NCBI GenBank assembly: GCA_028565635.1
Contig: JAOXYB010083721.1
Span: 1 to 22,854 of the forward strand
Direction of reading: 5' to 3'
Length of the DNA: 22,854 nt
Source: Phoronis ovalis
Lineage: Eukaryota; Phoronida; Phoronidae
The first letter of the stretch is position 1; each line of letters begins with the position of its first letter. The translations under genes and the position numbers were made by a program. This document shows positions 11,901 to 20,493 of this stretch, piece after piece. A model generated the notes under the pieces. The model worked only from the letters and a program-made list of their open reading frames with translations. It was not told the origin of the DNA and did not search any database.

Positions 11901-14900
11901 TGTAAACAAGGATACATGGGGAAAATTGAAATAGTTGATGTAATCTGCCTGTTTTCTATACACTGCTAAACTTGTTTCAAATTTCAACCAGCTGTTAAAG
12001 CAAAACTCAATCATGCTTTTGGGCTTTAATATAAACTTGTTGCCAAGTGTCTTAATCCAAAACTAAATCTCCAAATTAACTACAAAAATTGCAACTAAAA
12101 AAAGTACAGTTCTTGTAATGGTTGTTGTCATTTACAGTCATGTGATTATGCAAAAATCTTGTCGAAGTTCAAAATGTGAAGACTTATAATAAGTAAATCA
12201 TTGTCTTGGTTAAAAGACCAGTAAATATCCAATTTGATAGAGATATCTGTTTTGTAATATTTTAGCAACATGTGACAAACGCCTGGTGTTTTTACTGTAC
12301 TGAATGAAGACTTTACTTTCTCTAGTGAATTTTATCCAAAGTTGATTTCAAGTACATGTATAAATAAAACTGGCGTTTTTCTCTAGCTGAAAGTGATAGT
12401 TCTTCTGAATTCAATATATACAAAAAAATACTGTCTTCAGGTTGTCCTTCAAGAAAATGTTAGGCTCTGGATTTCTTCAGGTTGTATTATAATATAATGT
12501 ACTTTCAGAACAGCTATCACAATAATTCTGAATTTTCAATATGTCATGCCTGCATTTATGAAATTATAGTTTTATGTAATTCAGTGTTGTCATGCACTTG
12601 GTAGATAATAGCACATTTCAACTAATTCAAAAAGCTTCTAATGATATTTTATTTCTTATGTTATGTGCCTTTTTTCATTTTATATGAATTTTGTACTAGA
12701 CAAATTTGTTGGAAACATATACAAAACTATAAATGTCTGCTTTGTGTGTTAATAATTACGAGTTTTTAAAAGAAAAATAATTTCCTTGTATGCAGCATGG
12801 TAACATTTTCTCAAAACAAAACTAGTTATAAGAATAATTTGAGAAGTGATGAATTAATGTGTAGTTATAGATTATCTTGCTCTGTCTTTTCATACCATCT
12901 TGTTCTTTTAGTAGAATCACTCTCCCCTCTTTACTGTGCAATCAACAGCATTAAATCTACTATTAAGGACTATTTTGATTTTGTCGCGAAGTACTGAATG
13001 TGTACAGTGATATAAAACGTTACTTTCAAAAATAACTTTGACGAATAAATGAATGTACACTGATGGTAAATTCTGTCGGCAAAGGATAATAAAGTTGCTA
13101 TTGCACTTGGAGGAAAAGTGAATGTTAGCATCCCTTCTGATTTTTAACCTTATTCTCTACCCTTCTGAATCCCAAAACCAAGATATCATTTTGTTTTCTG
13201 TCAATCCCTATAAACCCTTGTAGATTAGCCTTGATAAGTTTTAGATTCCACTTAGCTTTGTGAAGAGAACCAGGAAAAGTGGCTAGTGCTAACAGATGTA
13301 ACAAAACGAGAACTAATCAGCAAAATGTTAATTTTCACTAGTTTGTAGTTAAAATTGAGGATGAAAACAAGTAAGTCCAAAAGAAACGTTTCTCTTTTGT
13401 TTTTTTTATACTTTAAAATGTTCAAGCACTGGTTCACTTTTCTACAGCTTCTCATTATCCTGTAGTAGCTTATAGTGTCATATACATGCATGAACATTAT
13501 TTCTGTTTCATAAACAGTATGGTGGTGTCCCACAGGGCATGGTGCCACAGAATATGTTTGCTGCCTACAAGAGACCGGCTGTTGCTGATACTAAAAGCGG
13601 GTTACCTGTTTATCAGCCTCAAATGGCTGCACCTTCGATGATGAACTACCAGACGCTTGCTGCTCTCCAGATGGGTCAGATGGGCCAGCTAGCGGGTCAT
13701 CCCCAGACCCAATTTGTTCCAGTATCGTGTAAGTGTAACATGTTAAAAATCTGATTTACTGTGTTGCAGTGCATTGATTGATTCAAAGTTATGTTCTTGA
13801 GTCTGCATTATGTTTTGTTGTTGGTTTTGGGTATAAAACATGTGCAATGTTGGTTATATTCCTACATTGTGGCTACCAAAGTATATGTTTATGGAGAATA
13901 TGCACAATTCAGAAAATTTTTGTAATTTAAAGAAATGGAAGTTACCCGTTAATGTATATGCATAATGAACGCTACATAGTTAAAAATCTTTTATTCTCCA
14001 TGCCTGTATATTTTTATAGCCCCCAGTGTAACATATCGGAATGGCTTTGTTTACTAGAAAACATTTTGCATGAAATATACCCCCAAAAGGCAAGGAAATC
14101 TTTATTTTCGGGAGCACTAATTCTCGTAGAGACAACATATGCTACACTTGGTGTCTCTGCTAGGTTTTGTTTTATAATTTCACTGTAAGTTAATTGATAT
14201 GTTTTGCATTTACATTCATGGTTCTTCAAATCTTTGCAGACTTTTACTGCTGGGTTATTATTTTGCAACTTCACATTTTCGGTTTTAGCATGACTCATGC
14301 ACTCAAGTACTTTCTCTCATTGTTTATTCAATACTCAAAGAAACTGAACTGTTTGTTAAACCATTATTTTATAATACATACAATTATGAGAGAAAGTACT
14401 TGTAAATCTCAAAGCATTATCTTGGAAGGTGTACATTCATAAACTACATTGAAGTGCATCTACATATTAAAAAATTATGGCATTATTCGCTTCTTTTCAG
14501 TAACTTTTGTGGAAAATGAGAATCAGTCTTTCCACAACGTACAAGTAATATGTAAACAATGGTGAATAAATTCAGAAATTACCAACAAGTTTAGATGCCA
14601 TAGCTTACATAATTATGAACCTTGGCTTGTTGTCTCCTTTAATGTGTATATACAAGATATTGCTCTTTGATTTCATGTTTTTGTTTTATAATAAAATGCT
14701 TTAATGGATGACTAACTATATTTTTGTGTGTTTCATTTTTCATATCGATGCCTATATTGCTTTGCATGCTTTAATCTCTTGGTTTATTTTGTACACCACT
14801 ACACAGTGCCTTTGATACCTACATTGCATCCGGTAGCTGCTACCGCGACTGCCGCATCGCTCGTTACTAACGCCTCTAGCGTTAATTACTTTGATGACAA

Positions 14901-16467
14901 TAATCAGGTAGTTGTTGCATTATTTTTAACTACACGTCTGACTGGTACAGAGGTGGCTACTTCAAGATTTCAAAATCACATTTTCAGTTAGCTGTTGGTT
15001 TACATTGTACTGTGTCTAAATTCACATTTTATGGTGTACTAAAAAGTATCACCGATGGATTATTTTGTTAGAATCGAAATCTTTGTCAAAATTGCCAACT
15101 CTACAGGGACAAATAGTTGAAAAACACCTCGTTTGCAATTTATAAAAAAATGCCTGAAATTTAGCTCTATTTGTGAAATATAACCAAACAAAAACTCACC
15201 ATAAATACAAAAATACCTAAAGTAATACAGAAAATGTTTCAGTCACCTCTGTCATGGTTAATGAACTTCAGTACAACAGAAATGGCCCCTGCACCAAGCT
15301 TGCTGCTAACTTGTCTATATGGTTTTGGGTAACTGGATGTTGCGTATGTACTGTGAATGCCAAGTGAAAGGGCTAAAACATTGAAAACCAAACTTACTAT
15401 TATTTCTTAATTATTGGTGGTGTACACATTTTCTTCCAAAAATGGGTCACACTTGCAGCAACAAAATTATGCACATTCTAACACAATTCACTAGTTATTC
15501 TAACTAGCAGCAAGCTTATACTGGCCAGATTAGCAAGATTTGTACATTTTCCAAGTGTTATAATTGTCAAACTAATATAGGCTTGACATTGCACCAAAAA
15601 GCTCATGTAATGCTTGGAGAAACCTTTAGGCATGTAGTAGTTGTTGTAAATTTTCAAATGCAGCTTCATTCACGTCTAATGGGAATATTACTGTTTAATA
15701 GACTTTATTTTTCTGCATTCTTTAGTAAGCTTATTTTTACTTCCTGCTTTATTCACAGTTTCAATATATGATACATGTCACATGCGTGCACAAAATAATT
15801 TAACAGCTGCTTTTAATTTGACTAACAATTTTAGTGAATCATACCAATCCTTGTTTATTGTTTTATTATACGCAACATGAAACTGTGGGGCTGAATTACC
15901 AAGTAGCAGATGTTACTGTGCCAACTGAAGAATGCAGAAAAAGTCATATCTGAATGGTAAATTGTCCAGGTGCTTTTCCTCTGCCTGGTATTTGCCAGGT
16001 ACATTTATAAGCTTTGCACTGATTGGCCTATTTCATTTGTAGTTGCTGGACACCCTCCCAGTATGCCGAGATTTTAAGGCAGGCCAGTGCACGCGGCCTC
16101 AATGCAAGTATGTGCATGTCGTAGAGGGTAAGTTTTTAATGCACAGCTTTCCATGCTTTTCCATTTTGTCCAAGTACATTAACATTATTATATAGTCCTT
16201 GTGTTTGGCAGATGTATTAAATTATATTTCTCCCAATGTCTATTCTTTATATGCATATAGTGCCTAACAATTCAGACAGTTTTAGCTTATTTCATAAAGT
16301 TATTGGATGTATGTTACATTACATAAATTCAGCGTTGTTTTTCATTGAAATTTTTAGAGTATGTTGAAGTGTCAGACGGCAAGGTCACTGTGTGCCGCGA
16401 CTTTGTTAAAGGCAAATGTCTGCGACCCATGTGCAAGTATTATCATATCCCAATTATACTGCCATAG
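5786..16467 (+). CDS. MBNL: Muscleblind-like CCCH zinc-finger RNA-binding splicing regulator (5'-partial, 8 exons)
   Basis: Muscleblind proteins bind YGCY motifs in pre-mRNA and mRNA and control alternative splicing, RNA localisation and stability. I recognise the family from three blocks: [13 protein letters not shown] (second half of finger 2), [15 protein letters not shown] with [21 protein letters not shown] (fingers 3 and 4), and a KRP-containing low-complexity C-terminal half. Eight exons joined at GT-AG sites give 1185 nt in one frame, ending at TAG 16465-16467; every junction keeps phase, which supports the model strongly. The start codon, finger 1 and the first half of finger 2 lie upstream of the window. 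Unusually, two more CCCH fingers form the C-terminus. The finger 2 exon begins at Gly-Lys-Cys, the position where vertebrate MBNL genes also have an intron. Family assignment is very secure; which exons are constitutive is inference. Confidence 0.97.
5972..8065 (+). other. Muscleblind intron
   Basis: This 2.1-kb GT-AG intron (gtatgt ... ttttcag) shows no exon with family motifs. It holds one weak tRNA-like SINE candidate near 6885-6945. A 186-codon antisense frame at 5824-6384 covers both the preceding exon and this intron and has no recognisable domain, so it is treated as chance. Nothing else supportable is visible. Confidence 0.85.
6885..6945 (+). mobile_element. Possible degraded tRNA-derived SINE head
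   Basis: The stretch starting gggcgtatgatgcaagtgg and continuing taaagcg resembles a tRNA acceptor plus D-arm (box A with GTGGTAAAGC). About 40 nt later, ggagtatatcccc weakly matches a T-arm (box B). The second match is poor, no target-site duplication was found, and no second copy is in the window, so this is tentative. Confidence 0.25.
8066..8245 (+). CDS. MBNL: Muscleblind exon: Pro/Ala/Thr-rich linker between finger pairs
   Basis: This exon is 60 codons, phase 0 to 0, with acceptor ttttcag and donor gtaaca. It encodes a low-complexity linker starting [14 protein letters not shown], with an alanine-rich stretch in the middle. It ends in KMQRPDRLE, the segment that precedes finger 3 in muscleblind proteins (vertebrate form KLMRTDRLE). 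The linker separates the first and second finger pairs and lets them contact spaced YGCY sites. Confidence 0.95.
8246..9150 (+). other. Muscleblind intron
   Basis: This 905-nt intron (gtaaca ... aaattttcag) has nothing recognisable. Short frames in it lack motifs. Confidence 0.88.
9151..9399 (+). CDS. MBNL: Muscleblind exon: zinc fingers 3 and 4
   Basis: This exon is 83 codons, phase 0 to 0, with acceptor aaattttcag and donor gtagga. Finger 3 is [21 protein letters not shown] (C-X7-C-X6-C-X3-H). Finger 4 is [19 protein letters not shown] (C-X7-C-X4-C-X3-H). Sixteen residues lie between the finger 3 histidine and the first finger 4 cysteine. [14 protein letters not shown] and an alanine-rich helix follow, as in MBNL1-3. 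This tandem pair packs together and reads GC steps in RNA. Reading through the donor would add a short tail ending at a stop at 9451-9453, but no poly(A) signal is close by. Confidence 0.97.
9400..11588 (+). other. Muscleblind intron with regulatory 3' end
   Basis: This 2.2-kb intron contains no recognised exon. An open stretch at about 10254-10374 lacks family similarity and was not called. The last 130 nt are unlike the rest: AG-free, T-rich and then dense in YGCY motifs; they are described separately. Confidence 0.85.
11458..11585 (+). promoter_or_regulatory. Candidate MBNL-responsive splicing element: AG exclusion zone with YGCY cluster
   Basis: No AG dinucleotide occurs between 11457 and the acceptor AG at 11584-11585. 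A poly-T tract sits at 11465-11482, about 100 nt from the acceptor. Eleven YGCY tetramers then start at 11494, 11499, 11502, 11506, 11519, 11522, 11537, 11540, 11559, 11567 and 11572; one more starts at 11462. About 0.5 would be expected in 82 nt at a rough 32% GC. YGCY is the known muscleblind binding motif, and vertebrate MBNL1 represses its own homologous exon through such an upstream region. The arrangement suggests a distant branch point and autoregulated skipping. The motifs are seen; the function is inferred. Confidence 0.7.
11589..11651 (+). CDS. MBNL: Muscleblind cassette exon: nuclear-localisation-like KKRPR segment
   Basis: This exon is 63 nt (21 codons), or 66 nt if the upstream TAG of the tandem acceptor tagcag is used, which adds one Gln. 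It is phase 0 to 0, so it can be skipped without a frameshift. It encodes [19 protein letters not shown] followed by VL. The VLTGKKRP core aligns with the VKSLKRP segment of the 54-nt MBNL exon that controls nuclear retention and dimerisation in vertebrates. The donor gtacta is weak, as expected for a regulated exon. No longer frame is available, so the call rests on the similarity, perfect phase fit and regulatory surroundings. Confidence 0.82.
11652..13517 (+). other. Muscleblind intron
   Basis: This 1.87-kb intron (gtacta ... aaacag) carries a TGCATG (RBFOX-type) motif at 11673-11678, 22 nt past the donor. Several open frames of 60-120 codons on both strands lack motifs and are taken as chance. 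Nothing else is supportable. Confidence 0.85.
11668..11678 (+). promoter_or_regulatory. Composite YGCY-RBFOX motif downstream of the cassette exon
   Basis: tgctttgcatg joins a muscleblind-type TGCT to an RBFOX-type TGCATG, 17 nt past the donor of the 63-nt exon. RBFOX sites just downstream of an exon usually favour inclusion. The same 11-mer recurs at 14758. TGCATG alone occurs about a dozen times on this strand, so the evidence is suggestive only. Confidence 0.4.
13518..13728 (+). CDS. MBNL: Muscleblind exon: [15 protein letters not shown] segment
   Basis: This exon is 211 nt, 70 codons plus one base, with acceptor ataaacag and donor gtaagt. It encodes [14 protein letters not shown], then [18 protein letters not shown], then a Met/Gln-rich stretch ending [19 protein letters not shown] aligns with GIPQ..KRPALEKTNG of vertebrate MBNL1, the second KR-P element of the bipartite localisation signal. 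Two more cag acceptors at 13533-13535 and 13548-13550 are also in frame. Reading through the donor would add CKCNMLKI and stop. Confidence 0.95.
14304..14402. repeat. Perfect 17-bp inverted repeat, 65-nt spacer
   Basis: caagtactttctctcat (14304-14320) is exactly complementary to atgagagaaagtacttg (14386-14402). A further TGT/ACA pairing is possible inside after a 3-nt bulge. The 99-nt hairpin could form in the pre-mRNA upstream of the 101-nt exon. It may be a foldback remnant or an RNA structure; the inner stem looks too imperfect for a typical microRNA precursor. Confidence 0.7.
14758..14768 (+). promoter_or_regulatory. Composite YGCY-RBFOX motif upstream of the 101-nt exon
   Basis: tgctttgcatg, identical to 11668-11678, lies 38 nt upstream of the 101-nt exon, with further TGCC and TGCT motifs around it (14750-14772). 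Muscleblind and RBFOX sites upstream of an exon generally favour skipping. Function is inferred. Confidence 0.35.
14807..14907 (+). CDS. MBNL: Muscleblind 101-nt exon: Ala/Thr/Ser-rich linker
   Basis: Acceptor ctacacag, donor gtagtt. The two first bases complete a codon with the last base of the previous exon, followed by 33 codons: [20 protein letters not shown], then [13 protein letters not shown]. The Ala/Thr-rich composition matches the low-complexity region after the KRP elements in MBNL1. At 101 nt, skipping shifts the frame: the next exon would read [12 protein letters not shown] and stop, removing fingers 5 and 6. Confidence 0.9.
14908..16042 (+). other. Muscleblind intron
   Basis: This 1.1-kb intron (gtagtt ... 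catttgtag) has no recognised exon. Near its 3' end, cctgg (15984-15988) and ccagg (15995-15999) form a small hairpin with TGCT and TGCC motifs nearby. Short frames at 15478-15771 on both strands lack motifs. Confidence 0.85.
16043..16127 (+). CDS. MBNL: Muscleblind exon: extra CCCH zinc finger 5
   Basis: This exon is 85 nt, 28 codons plus one base, with acceptor catttgtag and a consensus donor gtaagt. It encodes [16 protein letters not shown] then [12 protein letters not shown]. All ligands of a muscleblind-type finger are present (C-X7-C-X4-C-X3-H), and VCRDF matches the VCREF start of fingers 1 and 3. Vertebrate MBNL has four fingers and the classic fly protein two, so this is an additional finger. 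Confidence 0.93.
16358..16467 (+). CDS. MBNL: Muscleblind terminal coding exon: extra CCCH zinc finger 6
   Basis: Acceptor atttttag; the first two bases complete a Glu codon. It encodes [11 protein letters not shown] then [19 protein letters not shown] and IPIILP, ending at TAG 16465-16467. The finger is C-X7-C-X4-C-X3-H. The DGKVTVC lead-in matches the NGRV.AC and DNTVTVC lead-ins of fingers 2 and 4. Fifteen residues separate the finger 5 histidine from its first cysteine, against sixteen between fingers 3 and 4, so 5 and 6 form a third tandem pair. Confidence 0.94.
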
Positions 16468-16995
16468 GTGGAGAAAGGAAACTAGTGCTTATGAAGAGGT
16501 CTCACCTCAGTAAATGTGCCATATTCTGTTTCTATAGAGCAATTGTGTAAGCCATATTTGTTTCAAAAACAAAATGGCAGCTTTATGAAGACAGGAACTT
16601 GTTTATGGCCTTTGCTAGCTGCAGTTCAATATAGTGCTCTTCTTTGATTCAAGTTTGCATGGATTTTTTAATTTACTTAAGGAATAATGATATGGGTGAT
16701 TTGTGCAATCTACCTAATACTTGTGCCATAATTTGAGCATTTATTTGTATAAGCATTGTTATTCAAATTATATATAACATAAAATCCATGCATCCTTGTT
16801 TTATATAATTATTACTACTTTTGGTTCCTTGTGTGCTATAATCAATTTTAGAGATTTAGTCCCATTTTAGAATATGGTTTATATATAATCATAGAATTTT
16901 TTGTTCAATTTAGTTGTATACTTTTTATCAAAAATATTTTTGAATGTACTATATGTAGGTAAACAATTTTATTATCGTAACAAAATAAAGTGAGT
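16468..16995 (+). other. Muscleblind 3' UTR to first poly(A) signal
   Basis: AT-rich non-coding sequence runs from the stop to an AATAAA at 16984-16989. The following gtgagttttgtt is GT-rich, as expected for a cleavage-stimulating element. Muscleblind 3' UTRs are often long, so this may be only the proximal end. Confidence 0.65.
16984..16989 (+). terminator. Proximal poly(A) signal AATAAA (muscleblind)
   Basis: A canonical hexamer 517 nt past the stop, followed directly by GT-rich sequence. Further + strand AATAAA hexamers at 18303, 18487 and 18679 could serve longer forms, but none can be ranked without transcript data. Confidence 0.55.
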
Positions 16996-17610
16996 TTTGT
17001 TAAATTTTCACGAAGCAATGGTGCTGCCTGCCAACAAGATTACGCAGTTTTATAAATTTTATTTGAAAAGGGGCGATGAATGGTTTTTGGACATATCAAC
17101 CCCTTTGTAAAGTTGTTAGAAAGATCACAACGATTGTGACAAGATATTTGTAAATGTTTTTCTTCGTTTAATGACTATGATATATTAATGTGTAAAATAC
17201 TAGTTGTCATAATAGCATGAATTCTTATTATCGGTGAAAAGTAATTATTATGTAATTTGTTTACATGTTTTAAAACTGTAAAAACTCAGCAAGAAAGTTT
17301 TAATATTGCATCTGTAGGAAAATACCGAAGTTTAATCAGTTAAAGCTGGAACATGAAATTTTCCCCGATGTTTAGTGCTGTATTTTGATATCGTTAGTGG
17401 CTGATGTGTATTTTAAATATGCATGGACAGTGTATAAGTACACCAGTGTAATACTTCCAGCACAGCCACGCCTCATATTTCAATATTATATATTACTATA
17501 AAATTTGACTACAAAATGGCGGTAAAACATAGTGTCAAACACGGTTAAAGCCATGTCTTTGTTATATTGTTAAAATTTGTTTATTTTTTTCACAAGAAAG
17601 GACATCAAAT

Positions 17611-17874
17611 GTTCTTCTTTCAAGATATTTTAGGAATTTTAGTAAAGTTGTGTTGTGCGCTAACCTGACTACATTTCAATCAAGTTTTGTGTTCGCTATT
17701 TTTGCTTACCTATTAAAGAAGTAAAAGTTTGATTGACATGTATGTCTGCAGGTTGATCCTGAGCTTTGCTTCCATCACGATGCTTAGCAGATGTGCAGCT
17801 GAAGCCACAGTTTGTAGTAAACTGTGGCTGTATTTGATTATTGCTTTTTTGGGTGTAAAATATCTTGAAAGAAC
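17611..17874. repeat. Foldback region with terminal and internal inverted repeats
   Basis: ttctttcaagatatttta (17615-17632) is exactly complementary to 17856-17873, 223 nt away; allowing a 3-nt gap extends the left arm to 17611. Inside, 17672-17688 pairs with 17724-17740 (one mismatch, two G-U pairs). A perfect 11-bp stem lies at 17803-17813/17819-17829. This resembles a small non-autonomous foldback or MITE-type element, or a structured 3' UTR. No clear target-site duplication was seen. Confidence 0.6.
17803..17829. repeat. Perfect 11-bp hairpin with 5-nt loop
   Basis: agccacagttt, loop gtagt, aaactgtggct. It is perfectly paired and ends sharply on both sides. It lies within the foldback region downstream of muscleblind. 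It is too short for a microRNA precursor and has no T-run typical of a Pol III end. Confidence 0.75.
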
Positions 17875-19893
17875 CTTTTGCAAAACACTTTGCTTGTACA
17901 CATGCTTAAATAGGTTATTATCCTATAATGGTGAAAAAAATTACATGCTTTACCTGTTTGCTGACATGTAGTACAGTCAACTTTGAGTTATTGAGTTTTG
18001 CCAACTGGCATTCCTGTTATCCATCTCAGTACAAAAATCTGCTCAGGCTTTTTGATATATTCATTTTGCTGTATATGTCTAATTATTTCAATGTTACAAC
18101 TGCTTTGTATAGGTGATTTATCCACATGCTAATAATTGCTACATGTGTTTTAGATTTTGCTGTTTTCTCTTCTTTTCAAATTGGCTGTACTACATTGCAG
18201 CACACAGTCCTTCAGTGCTTGGCTTTACAAAACACTGGCTTAGATACCGCCATATCTGTTTGCTCTACTGCTGTGTATTATACTTCAATTTTTCATCAGC
18301 TGAATAAATGCTTGATTGTGAGTATTATATAATCACATTTAAAGGTGTTGTCATGTTACCTTACACTCGCCTAATGCACTAGTGCTTTAAAAAAGTGGTG
18401 GTTCAGTAAACGTGTCTTGCAGAGTCGCGGAAAATGTTTGATGTAATGTTTTTGGTTTGTTTTTTCAGAATCATGATTAGAAATGAAATAAAAATTACCT
18501 TTTCAGCTTAAGTTTCGGATGTTCATGGTTAAACAAAACTTGATTCAGTAGTTGGTTAAATTTTTTATTCTAATTCAGTTGGACGCTTAGTAATGCCAAC
18601 TGACGTTCAATAGTATAAAATTTGCAAGACATGTGAAAAACCACTTCACAAAAAATACACTTTAGTTGTTTTTAAAAAAATAAAACTGCCAGATTAATGG
18701 CTAGGCTTCTGGTATATGGACTGTATTGTTCTTCCCGGTATACTAAACTTGCACAAATTTACCTGTCTTGGATGTCTTAACATTTTGGTTTGTTACTGAA
18801 ATCGAGAGAATTTTATCAGATCGGTTTTTCCTGACTTGACGTATGGCTCACAATCAGTACGCATAATAGTGAACCAGTCCAAAACTATAAAGACACTTTG
18901 CTAATTGTGCAAGTTTTATCTTTAACGCACGAAACAACAAAGTTGTCCTGTGTGGCACTATGATATTCCCGGCATCTGTAATATGAGTTACATCTGGCTT
19001 AATGTGCACCTGACAAAGCTTTTACCAGCTAAAGGATACTACAATTGCTTCAGCAGTCATTTTTCGCTTGCTAAAAAAATATAAAACTGCATCACCACCC
19101 AATCAGTTTTATTGCCTCTGTATTTGTTTGATACTGTACCATACCATACCACTGGCTTGGAAAAGTATCCCATGCAATATGAGTTTGATTCAAAAAGAAC
19201 TTTGTAGTGTGTCTAACATAATGTTCATACACTTTCAAAAAGTTTCTATAGTTAACAGATACATTTTTTAGACAACTTCAACATTGTGCCCCAGATCTCG
19301 GTGATGTATTGCTAGTGGGCATTTGGAAAATATCAAGAACTATTTTATTTGTGATATAATACTGCCCGGTTTTTTCTAACAGCAACGAAATTGTTTGATC
19401 AGGTTTGCTAGTGCTAAATTTTACTGCTTGCCAAAACACATATATCAACAGATTTCTTTGTAATGTGAGAAAGAAGCAATTTTCGTTATGGCTTTGTATA
19501 TGTTGTTCATATCTACACAGTCAGTGCTACTGGCTACACTGATGATGATCTGACTCCTAGGCTATGTATGCAAAAGTTTGCTGGATCACTGCAAATTTAC
19601 GAGAATTTCTAGCTGTAGCTAGATGTGCTTGCTTGAAGGTGATGTGGTGATGGTACACCATATTAGTGTGGCTTGCTTTGCAGATAAGACCAAAAAAATT
19701 AATGCCCCAGTTAAGTCTGGTTGAGACCCGAGAATCTAGTCTTCACTGTGTCAAGTGCCAAGCACAAATGGTGACACATCATTATTGTTAGTAATCATTA
19801 TTGTTGTTCTCTTTTTTTCTAAAGACAAGTTATGTCAATATGTATATACTTGTACTAATGTTTTGGTATTATGAAAGTACAAAATTTAGTCAC

Positions 19894-19899
19894 AATAAA
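19894..19899 (+). terminator. Possible distal poly(A) signal AATAAA (muscleblind)
   Basis: The last canonical + strand hexamer before the IFT80 coding end on the other strand. A variant signal for the opposite strand lies 4 nt away. Use as the distal muscleblind end is inference. Confidence 0.3.
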
Positions 19900-19903
19900 T
19901 ATT

Positions 19904-19909
19904 TTTATG
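19904..19909 (-). terminator. Possible IFT80 poly(A) signal, variant CATAAA
   Basis: Plus-strand tttatg reads CATAAA on the IFT80 strand, 585 nt past its stop. No canonical AATAAA or ATTAAA was seen on this strand between here and the stop, so a variant hexamer must be used, or a canonical one further on (19344-19349). Confidence 0.25.
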
Positions 19910-20493
19910 TAACAAACACATTTTTAGTAATAAAATAATTATATACATTTGCTACATGCACTCTATATACAAAACAAAATTATACAGCAATGCAAAATGA
20001 AGAGAAAATACATTGAAGGTTGAAGTTAAAACTAATTACACTTTTTGGCCATGTGCATAGTGTAAACATCAGAAAAGAGGTAGAATACTTCAAAAAACAT
20101 CAGCATGAATTCATAGCTTTTTGAGGAGCAATTTTCCTAGATAGAATATCCATTTCAAATCCAATCCTCAAATACAAGCAGTATCAGATTTGATTTCTAT
20201 AGTGTGCTTGATAACCATCAGATTTCAATGGGAACCATAAGATAGCATCACCTAATAACAATGTTTAAAAACGAACTGAAATGTAAGGTATGCACGGATA
20301 CACATAAAGGCCTCTCAACACTCGTTGACATTCTAATAAATAAGTAAATCAACCTTGTAGTAGACAAATACAGGACACTTTTCTGAGATGGCAATAATGC
20401 TACACTTAGTATTCAGTGATATAACATGATGGCAAAAGTTCCTGGATTCAATTTCAATATTTATGTGTGATGTTTACTAGAGTTAGCAGAGAT
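19910..20493 (-). other. IFT80 3' UTR (probable)
   Basis: AT-rich non-coding sequence between the IFT80 stop and the point where the two convergent genes meet. No coding potential or RNA gene was recognised. The exact transcript end is unknown. Confidence 0.5.

Larger units (their letters stand above)
13729..14806 (+). other. Muscleblind intron with long inverted repeat
   Basis: This intron (gtaagt ... ctacacag) contains a perfect 17-bp inverted repeat (14304-14402) and a composite TGCT/TGCATG motif at 14758-14768, close to the acceptor. No exon with family motifs was found inside. Confidence 0.85.
16996..19893 (+). other. Distal muscleblind 3' UTR or intergenic DNA
   Basis: No coding gene is supportable in this 2.9 kb. 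Short frames at 17713-18332 and 19068-19271 on either strand have no motifs. The notable content is the nested inverted-repeat region at 17611-17874 and scattered AATAAA hexamers. A full Pumilio-type TGTATATA sits at 19841-19848, which would matter only if the long 3' UTR is real. Confidence 0.6.

Noticed and set aside
11658-12014. 118-codon - strand frame
   Set aside because: Intronic antisense, no motif, low-complexity AT-rich translation.
14728-14806. Upstream extension of the 101-nt exon to an ATG at 14728
   Set aside because: The extension translates intron sequence; the acceptor ctacacag at 14801-14806 and the phase with the preceding exon fix the exon start at 14807.
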